Positions 33,986-42,612 of a stretch of DNA of 64,000 nt are shown piece after piece. Origin of the DNA: Clostridiales bacterium S5-A14a (GTDB taxonomy: Bacteria > Bacillota > Clostridia > Peptostreptococcales > Anaerovoracaceae). The translations under genes and the position numbers were made by a program. The stretch is taken from positions 1-64,000 of the forward strand of contig JRNA01000003.1 of assembly GCA_000758905.1 (NCBI GenBank), given 5' to 3'. Within the stretch, counting starts at the first letter, position 1; the number at the start of each line of letters is the position of its first letter. The notes under the pieces are model-generated. The model had not been told where the DNA came from. It ran no database searches and saw only the letters and a program-made list of their open reading frames with translations.

Positions 33986-35419
33986 ATGCAAAAACATGAA
34001 AGAAATCTAGGCGTATTTCCCCTTGCCATGTTTGCGGTAGGGCTTACTTTGGCAAGTGGTGTATTCAGTTTGTCGGGTGACTTTGCGAAAAGTGGAGCAA
34101 ATACGCTGGCAACGCTCATAGGATGGGCTATTTGCGGAGTGGGCATGTTTGCTTTAACGATGGCATTTTTTAAACTATCCATAGTAAAGAAAGAACTGAC
34201 AAGTGGTATTTACAGTTATGCAAACGAGGGTTTTGGCAATTACGTAGGCTTCAACTCGGCTTGGGGCTATTGGATGAGTGCGATCTTAGCACAAATTTCA
34301 TTCATAGCATTATTGTTTGAAACTATAGGTAATTATATTCCAGCCTTTGGGAATGGATCAAATCTCGTTTCGGTAGTAGTTGCTTCTGCTGTTATATGGG
34401 CACTATCCATATTGATTCTTAGAGGCGTGAACCAAGCGGTTATCCTGAATGCTATAGTTGTAATAGCAAAGGTCATTCCTATCCTAGTCGTAGTAATCGC
34501 AATAATTGTTGGCGGTGCTTTCAGATGGGATATCTTCGTAGATAATTTTGCAGGGACAGGTGAAATTTCACTACTTGAACAAGTCAAGGGAACAGTATAT
34601 ACGACCGTATGGATTTTTATAGGAATTGAGGGAGCAGTTGTTATCTCGGGTAGAGGAAAGAGTACTAGAATATCAGGACAGGCTACAATAATTTCATTCG
34701 CTTCTCTATTTATACTTTATGTAATAATTTCAGTTCTGTCGATGGGCGTTATGCCTGCAAAAGAGCTTGCTGAGCTACCTAATCCTTCGCTTGGAGGAGT
34801 CCTAGAAACTGTGGTTGGACCTTGGGGAGCTTCACTTGTAAATATAGGTGTTATCATTTCGCTCGGCGGAGCGCTCTTCTCATACACAATACTTTGCGTT
34901 GACAGTGCATTTGGACCAGCGGAACATGAGGCATTTCCAGCTGTTTTGGCGAAGAAAAACAAGCAAGGCGCACCTACGTGGGCAGTTATAGTATCTGCGC
35001 TAATAATACAGTTATTTATAATTATAATGTATCTAAATAGCGCTACATTCCAGGCCTTATATGCACTTTCGACCTCTGCAATAATGGTTCCGTATGTATT
35101 ATCTGCATTCTACTATTTAAAGGTAGTGATGAAGGGTGAAGATAGAGAAATCGAAGGTGGCAAAAGATTTGCACCATGGATAATTGCAATAGGTGCTTCA
35201 ATTTACGGGCTTTGGCTACTATATGCCTCCGGAACGACATATATTTTGATAGCATCTCTTCTATATGCACCTGGAACTATTATGTATATTTATAATAGAA
35301 AGAAGCGAGGGCAGAAAGTATTTGAGGGCATCGGATCAATTGTTGTTTGTGTATTGTTAGTTGCAGCGGCAGTTATATCAGTTGTTCTTACAGCAAACGG
35401 AACTCTTGCATGGTTCTAA
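33986..35419 (+). CDS. APC-family basic amino acid antiporter (ArcD-like)
   Basis: 477 residues with about 12 to 13 membrane segments. N-terminal GVFPLAMFAVGLTLASGVFSLSGDFAKSGANTL and GYWMSAILAQISF are typical of the arginine/ornithine or lysine/polyamine antiporter branch (ArcD, LysP-like). TVWIFIGIEGAVVISGRGKS is the conserved TM6-7 region. It starts 35 nt after the DDAH-like gene with AAGGGGGAA upstream. Likely exchanges the guanidino substrate for its product. The arcABC-type genes lie 13 kb away without a transporter, so it could serve them as well. Confidence 0.88.
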   Translation: MQKHERNLGVFPLAMFAVGLTLASGVFSLSGDFAKSGANTLATLIGWAICGVGMFALTMAFFKLSIVKKELTSGIYSYANEGFGNYVGFNSAWGYWMSAILAQISFIALLFETIGNYIPAFGNGSNLVSVVVASAVIWALSILILRGVNQAVILNAIVVIAKVIPILVVVIAIIVGGAFRWDIFVDNFAGTGEISLLEQVKGTVYTTVWIFIGIEGAVVISGRGKSTRISGQATIISFASLFILYVIISVLSMGVMPAKELAELPNPSLGGVLETVVGPWGASLVNIGVIISLGGALFSYTILCVDSAFGPAEHEAFPAVLAKKNKQGAPTWAVIVSALIIQLFIIIMYLNSATFQALYALSTSAIMVPYVLSAFYYLKVVMKGEDREIEGGKRFAPWIIAIGASIYGLWLLYASGTTYILIASLLYAPGTIMYIYNRKKRGQKVFEGIGSIVVCVLLVAAAVISVVLTANGTLAWF

Positions 35420-35477
35420 TATAAAAGTGTTTTAGTCTATATGCCTTATATTTTGCACATAGGGAACAATATATTAA

Positions 35478-35512
35478 AAAAGCGGCTAACTCAGAACGAG
35501 TAAGCCGCTTTT
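35478..35512. terminator. Bidirectional terminator
   Basis: AAAAGCGGCTAACTC (35478-35492) pairs with GAGTAAGCCGCTTTT (35498-35512), with one A-A mismatch and T tracts on both strands. Confidence 0.9.
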
Positions 35513-35541
35513 AAAATTACAGTGTTGTGATCAGTATGTGA

Positions 35542-35718
35542 CTACTTTCTAACCATTGGTTTGCCACAGCATTCGAAATCACAGCAAACACCCTTGTCGT
35601 GTCCAGTTTCACAAGCTGCATCGTCAGGGCAACCACATGATTTCTTAACTTCTAGCTCAAGACCGCAGTCCTTACATACATAAACTTCCCCAACTTTCAT
35701 GTCTCCACAAGATACCAT
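35542..35718 (-). CDS. Small Cys-rich desulforedoxin-like protein
   Basis: 58 residues, ten of them Cys. It opens MVSCGDMKVGEVYVCKDCGLELEV and ends CDFECCGKPMVRK. The CxxC followed by CCGxPM is the metal-binding pattern of desulforedoxin and of the N-terminal domain of desulfoferrodoxin. Here a Cys-rich insertion (SCGCPDDAAC...VC) separates the halves, so more than one metal could bind. GGAGG lies 9 nt before ATG 35718. It stands alone, just downstream of a terminator. Function unknown; oxidative-stress or metal handling are guesses. Confidence 0.8.
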   Translation of the reverse strand: MVSCGDMKVGEVYVCKDCGLELEVKKSCGCPDDAACETGHDKGVCCDFECCGKPMVRK

Positions 35719-35846
35719 AATACTTTTCCTCCTTCAAAATTATCTTAAGTTTTTTTACAAATTGATTATAACATAGATTAAACAGTTAAGCAAGCGTTTA
35801 ATTGAAATTTTTTAAAAAATTTCCAAAGTTTTTTCTATCACCTTTA

Positions 35847-36743
35847 TTAAAGTAGGGTCGAGCCTTTAATTTCAATGACTTTAGCAGCCATAGTATTAGC
35901 GAATTTTATTGATTCTGAAAGAGTTTTCCCATCAAGCAAGCAAGAAATTACAGAACCAGCATGTGCATCACCTGCACCGATAGTGTCAACAACCTTCTCT
36001 ACGGGCTGAGAAGGTACGTGAACTTTGTTGATACCGCAACTCGTTGGCGTTATGAGAAAAGCTCCCTCGGAACCATGCGTAATGATTAGAGGTGCCCCAG
36101 TCAAATGGGTAATATCCTCAGCTGATCCAAACTCGCAAGACAAAACTTCATATTCTGATTCGCTGAGATGAAGCATAGGCTCAAGAGCAAAAATCTGTTC
36201 TAAAATTCCCCTTGGAATATTAGCAATTTGAGGACCGGGTGCAAAGAATAATTTTGGATGATTTAAAGTGCAGTTTTTGGTTGTGTCTTCAAGAAATCTA
36301 ATAATAGAATCGTCTGAATCTCCGGAAAGATCAAGTCCGCAAAAATATATTATCTCATATCCAGCCGGATTGATTCCCTTAAAAAACTCGTCACGAAAGA
36401 CATATTCAGCGCCACGATGGCACACGAAGCTGCGTTCTCCGCCTCTTTCAACAAAACAGTAGCAGCACCCATTCTCTTCTCGGACGCGATCAAGCGGAGC
36501 CGAAAACCCTTTTTGCACCAATGTTTTGTTAATAAAATCTCCATAAAAACCACTTCCAACTGGGCTTATGAGGTCAAAGTCTTTGGACAGATATGACAGC
36601 ATCGAGGCTACATTGTATGCGCAGCCGCCGACATTGAGGACTTGAGACTTGGTGTTAACGTCATCGCCTGTTTTGGGCAGTGAGTCGATTTCAATTATCA
36701 CATCGACTGCGGTTGAGCCGATTATCAAAGCTTTTTTCTTCAC
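35847..36743 (-). CDS. PfkB family sugar/nucleoside kinase
   Basis: 298 residues from a GTG at 36743, chosen because AAGGAG lies 6 nt upstream and the product then begins KKKALIIGSTAVDVIIEIDSLP, a standard PfkB N-terminus. Motif 1 is LNVGGCAYNVASMLSYL and motif 2, with the catalytic Asp, is DTIGAGDAHAGSVISCLLDG. The substrate is unclear: ribokinase-like or pseudouridine-kinase-like. Neighbours give no pathway clue. Confidence 0.87.
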   Translation of the reverse strand: MKKKALIIGSTAVDVIIEIDSLPKTGDDVNTKSQVLNVGGCAYNVASMLSYLSKDFDLISPVGSGFYGDFINKTLVQKGFSAPLDRVREENGCCYCFVERGGERSFVCHRGAEYVFRDEFFKGINPAGYEIIYFCGLDLSGDSDDSIIRFLEDTTKNCTLNHPKLFFAPGPQIANIPRGILEQIFALEPMLHLSESEYEVLSCEFGSAEDITHLTGAPLIITHGSEGAFLITPTSCGINKVHVPSQPVEKVVDTIGAGDAHAGSVISCLLDGKTLSESIKFANTMAAKVIEIKGSTLL

Positions 36744-36765
36744 AGTTTCTCCTTGGAATATCTCT

Positions 36766-36796
36766 AAAAATAAAATGAGAAGCAGCAAGGCTTCTC
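36766..36796 (-). terminator. Minus-strand terminator upstream of the PfkB kinase
   Basis: GAGAAGC (36777-36783) pairs with GCTTCTC (36790-36796). Read on the minus strand the stem is followed by ATTTTATTTTT. It ends transcription from the acyltransferase-like gene before the kinase gene. Confidence 0.7.
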
Positions 36797-36826
36797 CTAA
36801 AACGAAATTGATACACAGAGGCATCG

Positions 36827-37714
36827 CTATTTTACAATAAATTTTGGATTTTTCACCTTAACATTCGCATCACGGACCACAGTTTCTGGCTTCTTCTCGA
36901 GGACTTCGGGGTTTGCCATGTAACGCTTGAATTGACGGAAACATCTTGCGTAATAATATCCTGATTCAACCCTGTCATCAGTTGTTACGTTAACAGGGAT
37001 GACTTTTTTGTCGACAATCGTCTCGCCAACTCGTACGAGTTTCTTCTCGGGCTGTCCCATAGCGATGAATATAGATGTGCTTCCGAAGTCGTACATATGG
37101 TGATAAACTGCACCAAGCCTAATGGAAGCAAGATTTGTGATGAATAGTGATGTGTGAAATGGGCTTGCGTCTATCAAGCTAAAAGGTAGCCCAAAATATT
37201 TGTCCCACATCTTGAGGAATCCGACGATGCTCCTCATAAGACCAGGAACTTTGTTCATACCCTGAAGGAACTTGTCAGTTGCATTACTTGGCTCATCCAT
37301 AGCATTCTCAGTTTGCTCAATCGCTTTTTCAACTTTTCTATTTACTTCAAATATATCATCATCCATGTTGAAATAAAGCTTTATGACCGTTTCGCTGCTA
37401 CCTCCGTTAGGATTTGGTTTGAGCGCAACAAAAGAGACTGCAAAGTGATTGCGGCTGTATATCCTGCGATTTATGACAAAACGATTTAGATTAGGGTTCT
37501 GTGAGACTAAACGAAGATAACCAGCGATAACAACGCTCATGTGCCTCATGGTAATACCACGCTCCCTACATTTGTTAACGTATTTTGAGATGGATTCCAA
37601 ATCAAGATCGAGGTTAACATAGTTGGTCGCATCGTAGCGATGAGGCATTATATGGGGAATTATTTCGTAAAAAGGGTCACAGCCCTTAAGTTTGTATCCG
37701 TCGGGTCTATTCAT
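36827..37714 (-). CDS. Degenerate 2-oxoacid dehydrogenase acyltransferase (CAT-fold) protein
   Basis: 295 residues forming only a CAT-like acyltransferase domain, with no lipoyl or peripheral-subunit-binding domain. The E2/CAT active-site motif DHRxxDG appears as DDRVESG (about 250), so both the catalytic His and the Asp are replaced. The fold is suggested by SLFITNLASIRLGAVYHHMYDFGSTSIFIAMGQPEKK. It starts 1 nt after the stop of the threonine-aldolase-like gene with no clear ribosome site, so translation is probably coupled. Such proteins of anaerobic Firmicutes have no assigned function. Confidence 0.72.
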   Translation of the reverse strand: MNRPDGYKLKGCDPFYEIIPHIMPHRYDATNYVNLDLDLESISKYVNKCRERGITMRHMSVVIAGYLRLVSQNPNLNRFVINRRIYSRNHFAVSFVALKPNPNGGSSETVIKLYFNMDDDIFEVNRKVEKAIEQTENAMDEPSNATDKFLQGMNKVPGLMRSIVGFLKMWDKYFGLPFSLIDASPFHTSLFITNLASIRLGAVYHHMYDFGSTSIFIAMGQPEKKLVRVGETIVDKKVIPVNVTTDDRVESGYYYARCFRQFKRYMANPEVLEKKPETVVRDANVKVKNPKFIVK

Positions 37715-37715
37715 A

Positions 37716-38771
37716 CTATTTCACATTTCCGTTCTGAAAATCAAACACTGCTTTTGCGAGTGATTCAATATCATCTGATGTTGTACCGAATCCCGTTACA
37801 AAACGCGTTACCATCACATCATCTCTTCCTTCGACAGGCGCCCACTCGTAGAAATCGAAATCCTTTTGCAAGTGCTTAATCAAATCCTTAGGCAAAATAG
37901 GAAAGATCTGGTTAGTCAATGAAGAACTGAAAAATTCGTATCCTGCGGTTTCGAATATTTTGTGAATCTTAACAGCGGCTGCATTCATGTGATGACCGAT
38001 GCTGTAAAACAAACTGTCGTCGCCGCCCTTTAGAAGTTCTATAAACTGCACGCCGATGATTCTGCCCTTTGCAAGCATCGCATTATTTTGTTTGATAATC
38101 CATCTATAATAAGGTTTGAAAGCGTCGTTCAACAAAATAACTGCTTCGCCGAGGAGTAGTCCATGTTTGGTACCGCCGATGTAAAACGCATCTGCAATTT
38201 CTGCAATGTCCTTGATTGTAAAGTCCGCATCAGGGGCAGTAAGTGCGACTCCAAGTCTTGCGCCGTCGATGTAAAGGAGCATGTCTTTTTCGTCGCATTT
38301 GGCACGAAGCGCCTTAAGTTCTGACAGACTGTAGAGGCTGCCCAATTCAGTTGTCTGACTAATGGAAAGAAGCCTAGGAAGTACAGTGTGGTCGTCCTCA
38401 TATTCAATCCATGCCTTGTCAATGAGTTCTGGTGTGATTTTGCCGTCCACTGGATCCATAGGAATTATTTTGTGCCCTGTTTTTTCAACGGCACCGCATT
38501 CGTGTGCATATATGTGAGCTGACCTTGGGGCTACTACAGCCTCGTAAGGCCTCAAAGCGGATGCAATCGTACAAACGTTAGTCGGAGTGCCACCCACCAT
38601 CATGTGAACCTCTGCGTCAGGTCTTTCAATTATTTCTTTGATAAGTTCAGCCGCACGGTCTGAATATACGTCCAGAGTGTGTGTACCGGTATGCTCAGAG
38701 TTAGTTTCAACTAAAGCCTTCAAAATTTGAGGATGTGCTCCTTGAGTATAGTCGCTTTTGAAATATATCAT
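37716..38771 (-). CDS. Threonine aldolase / beta-eliminating lyase family protein
   Basis: 351 residues from ATG 38771, preceded by AAGGAGG; a longer frame to 38831 lacks a ribosome site. PLP aspartate aminotransferase fold: MVGGTPTNVCTIASALRPYEAVVAPRSAHIYAHECGAVE, LYIDGARLGVAL and the PLP lysine in FYIGGTKHGLLLGEAVI. Threonine aldolases cleave L-(allo)threonine to glycine and acetaldehyde; sequence alone cannot exclude another beta-hydroxy amino acid. Operon with the acyltransferase-like gene downstream. Confidence 0.87.
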   Translation of the reverse strand: MIYFKSDYTQGAHPQILKALVETNSEHTGTHTLDVYSDRAAELIKEIIERPDAEVHMMVGGTPTNVCTIASALRPYEAVVAPRSAHIYAHECGAVEKTGHKIIPMDPVDGKITPELIDKAWIEYEDDHTVLPRLLSISQTTELGSLYSLSELKALRAKCDEKDMLLYIDGARLGVALTAPDADFTIKDIAEIADAFYIGGTKHGLLLGEAVILLNDAFKPYYRWIIKQNNAMLAKGRIIGVQFIELLKGGDDSLFYSIGHHMNAAAVKIHKIFETAGYEFFSSSLTNQIFPILPKDLIKHLQKDFDFYEWAPVEGRDDVMVTRFVTGFGTTSDDIESLAKAVFDFQNGNVK

Positions 38772-38910
38772 ATTAGACCTCCTTAATGGTTTATTGATCG
38801 TATTTTTCGGTTCAGTAGTCATTTTAATCATACAATTTTAACCATACATTAGTATTATACGTGAAAATTTGTATAAAAGCAAAATTTTTTGAAAATTTTG
38901 TTAACGACGG

Positions 38911-38966
38911 TTGACAATCATTTTCACGTGTTGTATGATACTAACACAAGGTTAGCACGTACTAAC
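38911..38966 (+). promoter_or_regulatory. feo promoter with DtxR-type operator
   Basis: TTGACA (38911-38916), 17 bp, TATGAT (38934-38939). Immediately downstream two overlapping dyads share the GTTAG half: CTAAC-ACAAG-GTTAG (38941-38955) and GTTAGCACGTACTAAC (38951-38966). The second has the same 16-bp design as the site at 57838. The position over the start site fits repression by an iron-loaded DtxR-type regulator. Confidence 0.78.
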
Positions 38967-39045
38967 TACAAGCTGGGCAAAAGCACTCAAGCAAAATCCA
39001 AATTTTGATGTTTTTAACCAATTCAGTGAAGATGGGGGTGGCGAT

Positions 39046-39264
39046 ATGCCTTTAAATTTTGCTAATGAAGGTGATTCAGTCAAGATAGTAAGAATTTCCG
39101 GTGCAGATGAGTCTAGACGACATCTTCAGAATTTAGGTTTTGTAGAGGAAACGGAACTTAAAATAATAACCAAGTCGGGTGGCAATATAATTGTTAGTGT
39201 CAAGGACGGTCGAGTTGCTCTTAGCAAGGAAATGGCATCCAAGATAATAGTAGCACCTGTATAG
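39046..39264 (+). CDS. feoA: FeoA domain protein, copy 1
   Basis: 72 residues, SH3-like FeoA domain (GDSVKIVRISGADESRRHLQNLGFVEETELKIITKSGGNIIVSVKDGRVALSKEMASKIIV). Accessory component of Fe(II) uptake by FeoB. ATG 39046 follows GGGGGTGG. First gene of the feo operon, about 100 nt after the regulated promoter. A perfect hairpin separates it from the second feoA. Confidence 0.93.
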   Translation: MPLNFANEGDSVKIVRISGADESRRHLQNLGFVEETELKIITKSGGNIIVSVKDGRVALSKEMASKIIVAPV

Positions 39265-39284
39265 CCTTTGAGATCTCAAAGGCT
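39263..39284 (+). terminator. Perfect palindromic hairpin between the feoA genes
   Basis: AGCCTTTGAG and CTCAAAGGCT pair around AT, followed by TTAATT. It overlaps the feoA stop codon region. Probably a leaky terminator or mRNA processing/stability element that sets feoA to feoB ratios. Confidence 0.6.
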
Positions 39285-39310
39285 TTAATTATTGAAATCG
39301 GAGGATAGAG

Positions 39311-39535
39311 ATGAAAAATTTGAGAGATGTTCCTGTTGGAGGAAAAGCTGTAGTTAAGAAACTCGAAGGGCAGGGACCGACTAAGAAAAGAATTATGGAC
39401 ATGGGCATCACCAAAGGAGTTACCGTAAATGTCGTAAAAGTTGCACCTCTTGGTGATCCAATTGAAGTTAAAGTCCGTGGCTATCAGCTTTCAGTCAGGA
39501 AGGCAGATGCTGAATCTATTTTAATTGAAGAGTAA
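39311..39535 (+). CDS. feoA: FeoA domain protein, copy 2
   Basis: 74 residues, FeoA fold (MKNLRDVPVGGKAVVKKLEGQGPTKKRIMDMGITKGVTVNVVKVAPLGDPIEVKVRGYQLSVRKADAESI). It is diverged from copy 1, nearer the canonical FeoA with MGI.KG and LGDP.E..RG. GGAGG precedes ATG 39311. Two FeoA proteins before FeoB is common in Clostridia. Confidence 0.93.
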   Translation: MKNLRDVPVGGKAVVKKLEGQGPTKKRIMDMGITKGVTVNVVKVAPLGDPIEVKVRGYQLSVRKADAESILIEE

Positions 39536-39597
39536 AATAATAAATATTATGGATATGGATTTTAAAATAGTATTAACGGTGTTTAGGAGGAATTTAA

Positions 39598-41805
39598 TTG
39601 AAGATTAAAAATGGAAACATTGTGGTTGCTCTGGCAGGCAATCCAAACAGCGGTAAAACGACTCTGTTTAACGCACTCACAGGATCAAACCAATACGTTG
39701 GTAACTGGCCCGGTGTTACAGTTGAGAAAAAAGAAGGACGATACAAAAAGAATAAAAATGTAGTAATAGCTGACTTACCAGGGATTTATTCACTTTCACC
39801 ATACACACTGGAGGAAGTTGTTGCCAGGAATTATCTTTTAGATGAAAAGCCTGATGCCATTTTGAACATAGTTGATGGGACAAACCTTGAGAGGAACCTG
39901 TATTTGACAACCCAACTACTTGAACTAGGCATACCGGTTGTAGTAGCTATAAATATGCTTGATATCATCAAAAGTAGAGGGGACGTTATTGATATCAAAG
40001 CCATGTCAAAAACTCTCGGATGTCCAGTAGTTGAAATTTCAGCCCTCAAAGGGCTAGGCATCGACGATGCTGCACAGGTTGTGATCAGGGAAGCAAGCGA
40101 GAAGAAAACTTTTGAGCCAGAACATCATTTCTCAGGCCAGGTTGAGCACTACCTTGCACATATTGAAGAAGCGGTTGTTCACAACCTTCCTGAGGCAGAG
40201 CAGAGATGGTATTCAATCAAACTTTTTGAAAGAGATGAGAATGCAATTAAGAGATTGAATCTTCCAGCTGAGGCACTCGAACACATTGAACAAGATATTA
40301 AGGAGTGCGAAACTGAGATGGATGACGACTCAGAAAGCATCATCACAAACGAAAGATATCTATATATCTCATCTATAATAGGTTCTTGCTATACTGCGAA
40401 AACTCATGTGGAGATGTCCACATCAGACAAAATAGACGCTGTTGTAACTAACAGAATCATGGCACTTCCAATATTTGCATTAGTCATGTTTATCGTATAC
40501 TACGTTTCCATCAAAACTGTTGGAACTATGGCAACGGACTGGACTAACGATGTGCTATTTGGAGAGGATCCTTGGAGTTTCTTTGGACTCTTTAAGGTAC
40601 CGAGCATACCAGGAATCTTTGAGAGTATAATGAGCGCTCTTTCAGTATCTGGATGGCTCCACGATCTTGTGATCGATGGTATTGTTGCCGGAGTTGGTGC
40701 AGTATTAGGATTCTTGCCACAGATGATAGTATTGTTCCTAATGCTTGCCTTTCTTGAAAGCTGCGGTTACATGGCGAGGGTTGCCTTCATCATGGACAGA
40801 GTTTTTAGGAAGTTCGGACTTTCAGGTAAATCATTCATACCGATGCTCATAGGTTCTGGATGCGGAGTTCCCGCAATCATGGCGTCAAGAACCATTGAAA
40901 ATGAACGTGATAGAAGAATGACTATAATGACTACAACATTCGTTCCTTGCAGTGCAAAATTGCCTATAATAGGACTTATTTCAGGAGCACTCTTTAACGG
41001 TGCAGCGTGGGTTGCAACAAGCGCATACTTTGTTGGAATCGGTGCAATCATAGTATCAGGTATTATTTTGAAGAAGACAAAACTCTTTGCAGGCGAGCCT
41101 TCACCATTTGTACTAGAGCTGCCTTCATACCATCTACCTACAGTATCTGCAATACTTAGGAGTACAGGCGAGAGAGCTTCATCATTCGCAAAGAAGGCAG
41201 GAACAGTAATCTTGCTAGCTACCATATTTGTTTGGTTCACGTCATCATACGGATGGGATAACGGATCCTTTGGTGCTGTAGATATGGACAAATCAATCCT
41301 TGCAAACTTAGGTGGAATATTCGCACCTCTGTTTAAACCACTCGGCTTTGGCAACTGGAGAGCCGCTGTTGCAGCTATCACAGGGCTTGTAGCAAAGGAA
41401 AACGTTGTAGGCACATTCGGAATCCTATACAAAGGGCTCGATGAAGTTTCAGATAACGGAGACGAAATCTGGACAGCCGTAGCATCACACTACTCGGTAA
41501 TGGGTGCATATTCATTCTTGATATTCAACCTAATCTGTGCACCTTGTTTTGCAGCAATCGGAGCTATCAAGCGTGAAATGAACAGCGCTAAGTGGACCTG
41601 GGCAGCAATAACTTATCAGACAGTGTTTGCATATATTCTATCTCTGATTTGTTACCAGATCTGGACTTTTGTAGCAACAGGATCATTCACTATCGGGACA
41701 GTATTTGCTTTCGGATTGCTAGCTGTACTTATCTACTTGTTGTTTAGGAGTTATGACGACAAAACAGCATTGAGACCTGTTAAGATGGCCGTAGAAAAGA
41801 ACTAA
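39598..41805 (+). CDS. feoB: Ferrous iron transporter FeoB
   Basis: 735 residues. N-terminal GTPase: G1 GNPNSGKTTLFN, G2/Switch region VGNWPGVTVEKKEG, G3 DLPGIYSLSP, G4 NMLD. The membrane domain holds the FeoB gate motifs GSGCGVPAIMASR and TFVPCSAKLPI. Imports Fe(II). The start is TTG 39598: AGGAGG lies 7 nt upstream and no in-frame ATG is better. The short C-terminus ends in a polar tail. Followed by a FeoB-associated Cys-rich protein. Confidence 0.97.
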   Translation: MKIKNGNIVVALAGNPNSGKTTLFNALTGSNQYVGNWPGVTVEKKEGRYKKNKNVVIADLPGIYSLSPYTLEEVVARNYLLDEKPDAILNIVDGTNLERNLYLTTQLLELGIPVVVAINMLDIIKSRGDVIDIKAMSKTLGCPVVEISALKGLGIDDAAQVVIREASEKKTFEPEHHFSGQVEHYLAHIEEAVVHNLPEAEQRWYSIKLFERDENAIKRLNLPAEALEHIEQDIKECETEMDDDSESIITNERYLYISSIIGSCYTAKTHVEMSTSDKIDAVVTNRIMALPIFALVMFIVYYVSIKTVGTMATDWTNDVLFGEDPWSFFGLFKVPSIPGIFESIMSALSVSGWLHDLVIDGIVAGVGAVLGFLPQMIVLFLMLAFLESCGYMARVAFIMDRVFRKFGLSGKSFIPMLIGSGCGVPAIMASRTIENERDRRMTIMTTTFVPCSAKLPIIGLISGALFNGAAWVATSAYFVGIGAIIVSGIILKKTKLFAGEPSPFVLELPSYHLPTVSAILRSTGERASSFAKKAGTVILLATIFVWFTSSYGWDNGSFGAVDMDKSILANLGGIFAPLFKPLGFGNWRAAVAAITGLVAKENVVGTFGILYKGLDEVSDNGDEIWTAVASHYSVMGAYSFLIFNLICAPCFAAIGAIKREMNSAKWTWAAITYQTVFAYILSLICYQIWTFVATGSFTIGTVFAFGLLAVLIYLLFRSYDDKTALRPVKMAVEKN

Positions 41806-41833
41806 ATACTGCATAGGCTAAGGAGAGATTCAT

Positions 41834-42040
41834 ATGGGAAATTTTTTCAGTGAACATATCGGTGACATAATTGTGGGCGGCATTCTTCTAGTGATTGTTG
41901 TATCAATAGTTGTGAAAATGATTAGAGACAAGAAAGCCGGCAGATCAAGTTGCGGTTGCGGAGGCGGCTGTAGCGGATGCGCAGGTTCAAATATTTGTCA
42001 TATGGATGCCGAACAGATTAAGAAGGAAATCACAAAATAA
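41834..42040 (+). CDS. FeoB-associated Cys-rich membrane protein
   Basis: 68 residues: one membrane helix (IGDIIVGGILLVIVVSIVVKMI), then SCGCGGGCSGCAGSNICH. This is the small Cys-rich protein family commonly encoded after feoB and proposed to handle iron or support FeoB at the membrane. AAGGAGAG precedes ATG 41834. Confidence 0.9.
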   Translation: MGNFFSEHIGDIIVGGILLVIVVSIVVKMIRDKKAGRSSCGCGGGCSGCAGSNICHMDAEQIKKEITK

Positions 42041-42066
42041 AAACACATATAAATCAGTAAAATGTG

Positions 42067-42097
42067 GGAGGTACTTTTAAAAAGTGCCTCCTATTTT
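42067..42097 (+). terminator. Terminator of the feo operon
   Basis: GGAGGTACTTT pairs with AAAGTGCCTCC (11 bp, one G-T pair), followed by TATTTTG. Confidence 0.85.
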
Positions 42098-42155
42098 GCT
42101 TTATTTTCAATAAGTATTATGATAGAATAGTTAAGATAATGATAGGAGGTAAGAG

Positions 42156-42518
42156 ATGTCTATTCAGGAATCCGGTGAAATGTACCTAGAGACCATTTTA
42201 ATTCTAGGTAAAGAAGGAAAGAAAGTTAGATCCATTGATATTGCTAATTATAGAGATGTATCTAGGGCTAGCGTCAGCAGGGCAATGGGACTTCTTAAGG
42301 AAAACAATTATCTTGATATTGATGAATCTGGATATATAACACTGACAGACAAGGGAGATAAGGTCGCAAATGCCATATATAAAAGGCATCTTGTTTTATC
42401 CGAAATTTTTACTTCAATAGGAGTGAGCGAAGACGTTGCTACGGAGGACGCATGCAGGGTTGAGCACTATATAAGCGATGAGACTTTTAACGCGCTCAGG
42501 AAACACTTCGGAAATTAA
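42156..42518 (+). CDS. DtxR/MntR family metal-dependent regulator (short form)
   Basis: 120 residues. The winged HTH has SGEMYLETILILGKEGKKVRSIDIANYRDVSRASVSRAMGLLKENNYLDIDESGYITLTDKG. The dimerisation/metal domain starts ANAIYKRHLVLSEIFTSIGVSEDVATEDACRVEHYIS, with the Cys, Glu and His of DACRVEH as likely metal ligands. It lacks the C-terminal SH3/FeoA domain of IdeR-type proteins. It lies just after feo and is the obvious candidate to bind the GTTAG...CTAAC operators. AGGAGG precedes ATG 42156. Confidence 0.9.
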   Translation: MSIQESGEMYLETILILGKEGKKVRSIDIANYRDVSRASVSRAMGLLKENNYLDIDESGYITLTDKGDKVANAIYKRHLVLSEIFTSIGVSEDVATEDACRVEHYISDETFNALRKHFGN

Positions 42519-42612
42519 TTCGTAAATCGACACTATTTTGTGGGGAATAAATAGTTTGCAGCAAGGGATTTGCGGCAGATGATTTTAGGATTTTGAAAAT
42601 AAGGAGCAGTAG

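Noticed and set aside
40767-41432. 221-codon minus-strand frame inside feoB
   Set aside because: Antisense shadow of FeoB with no ribosome site or homology.
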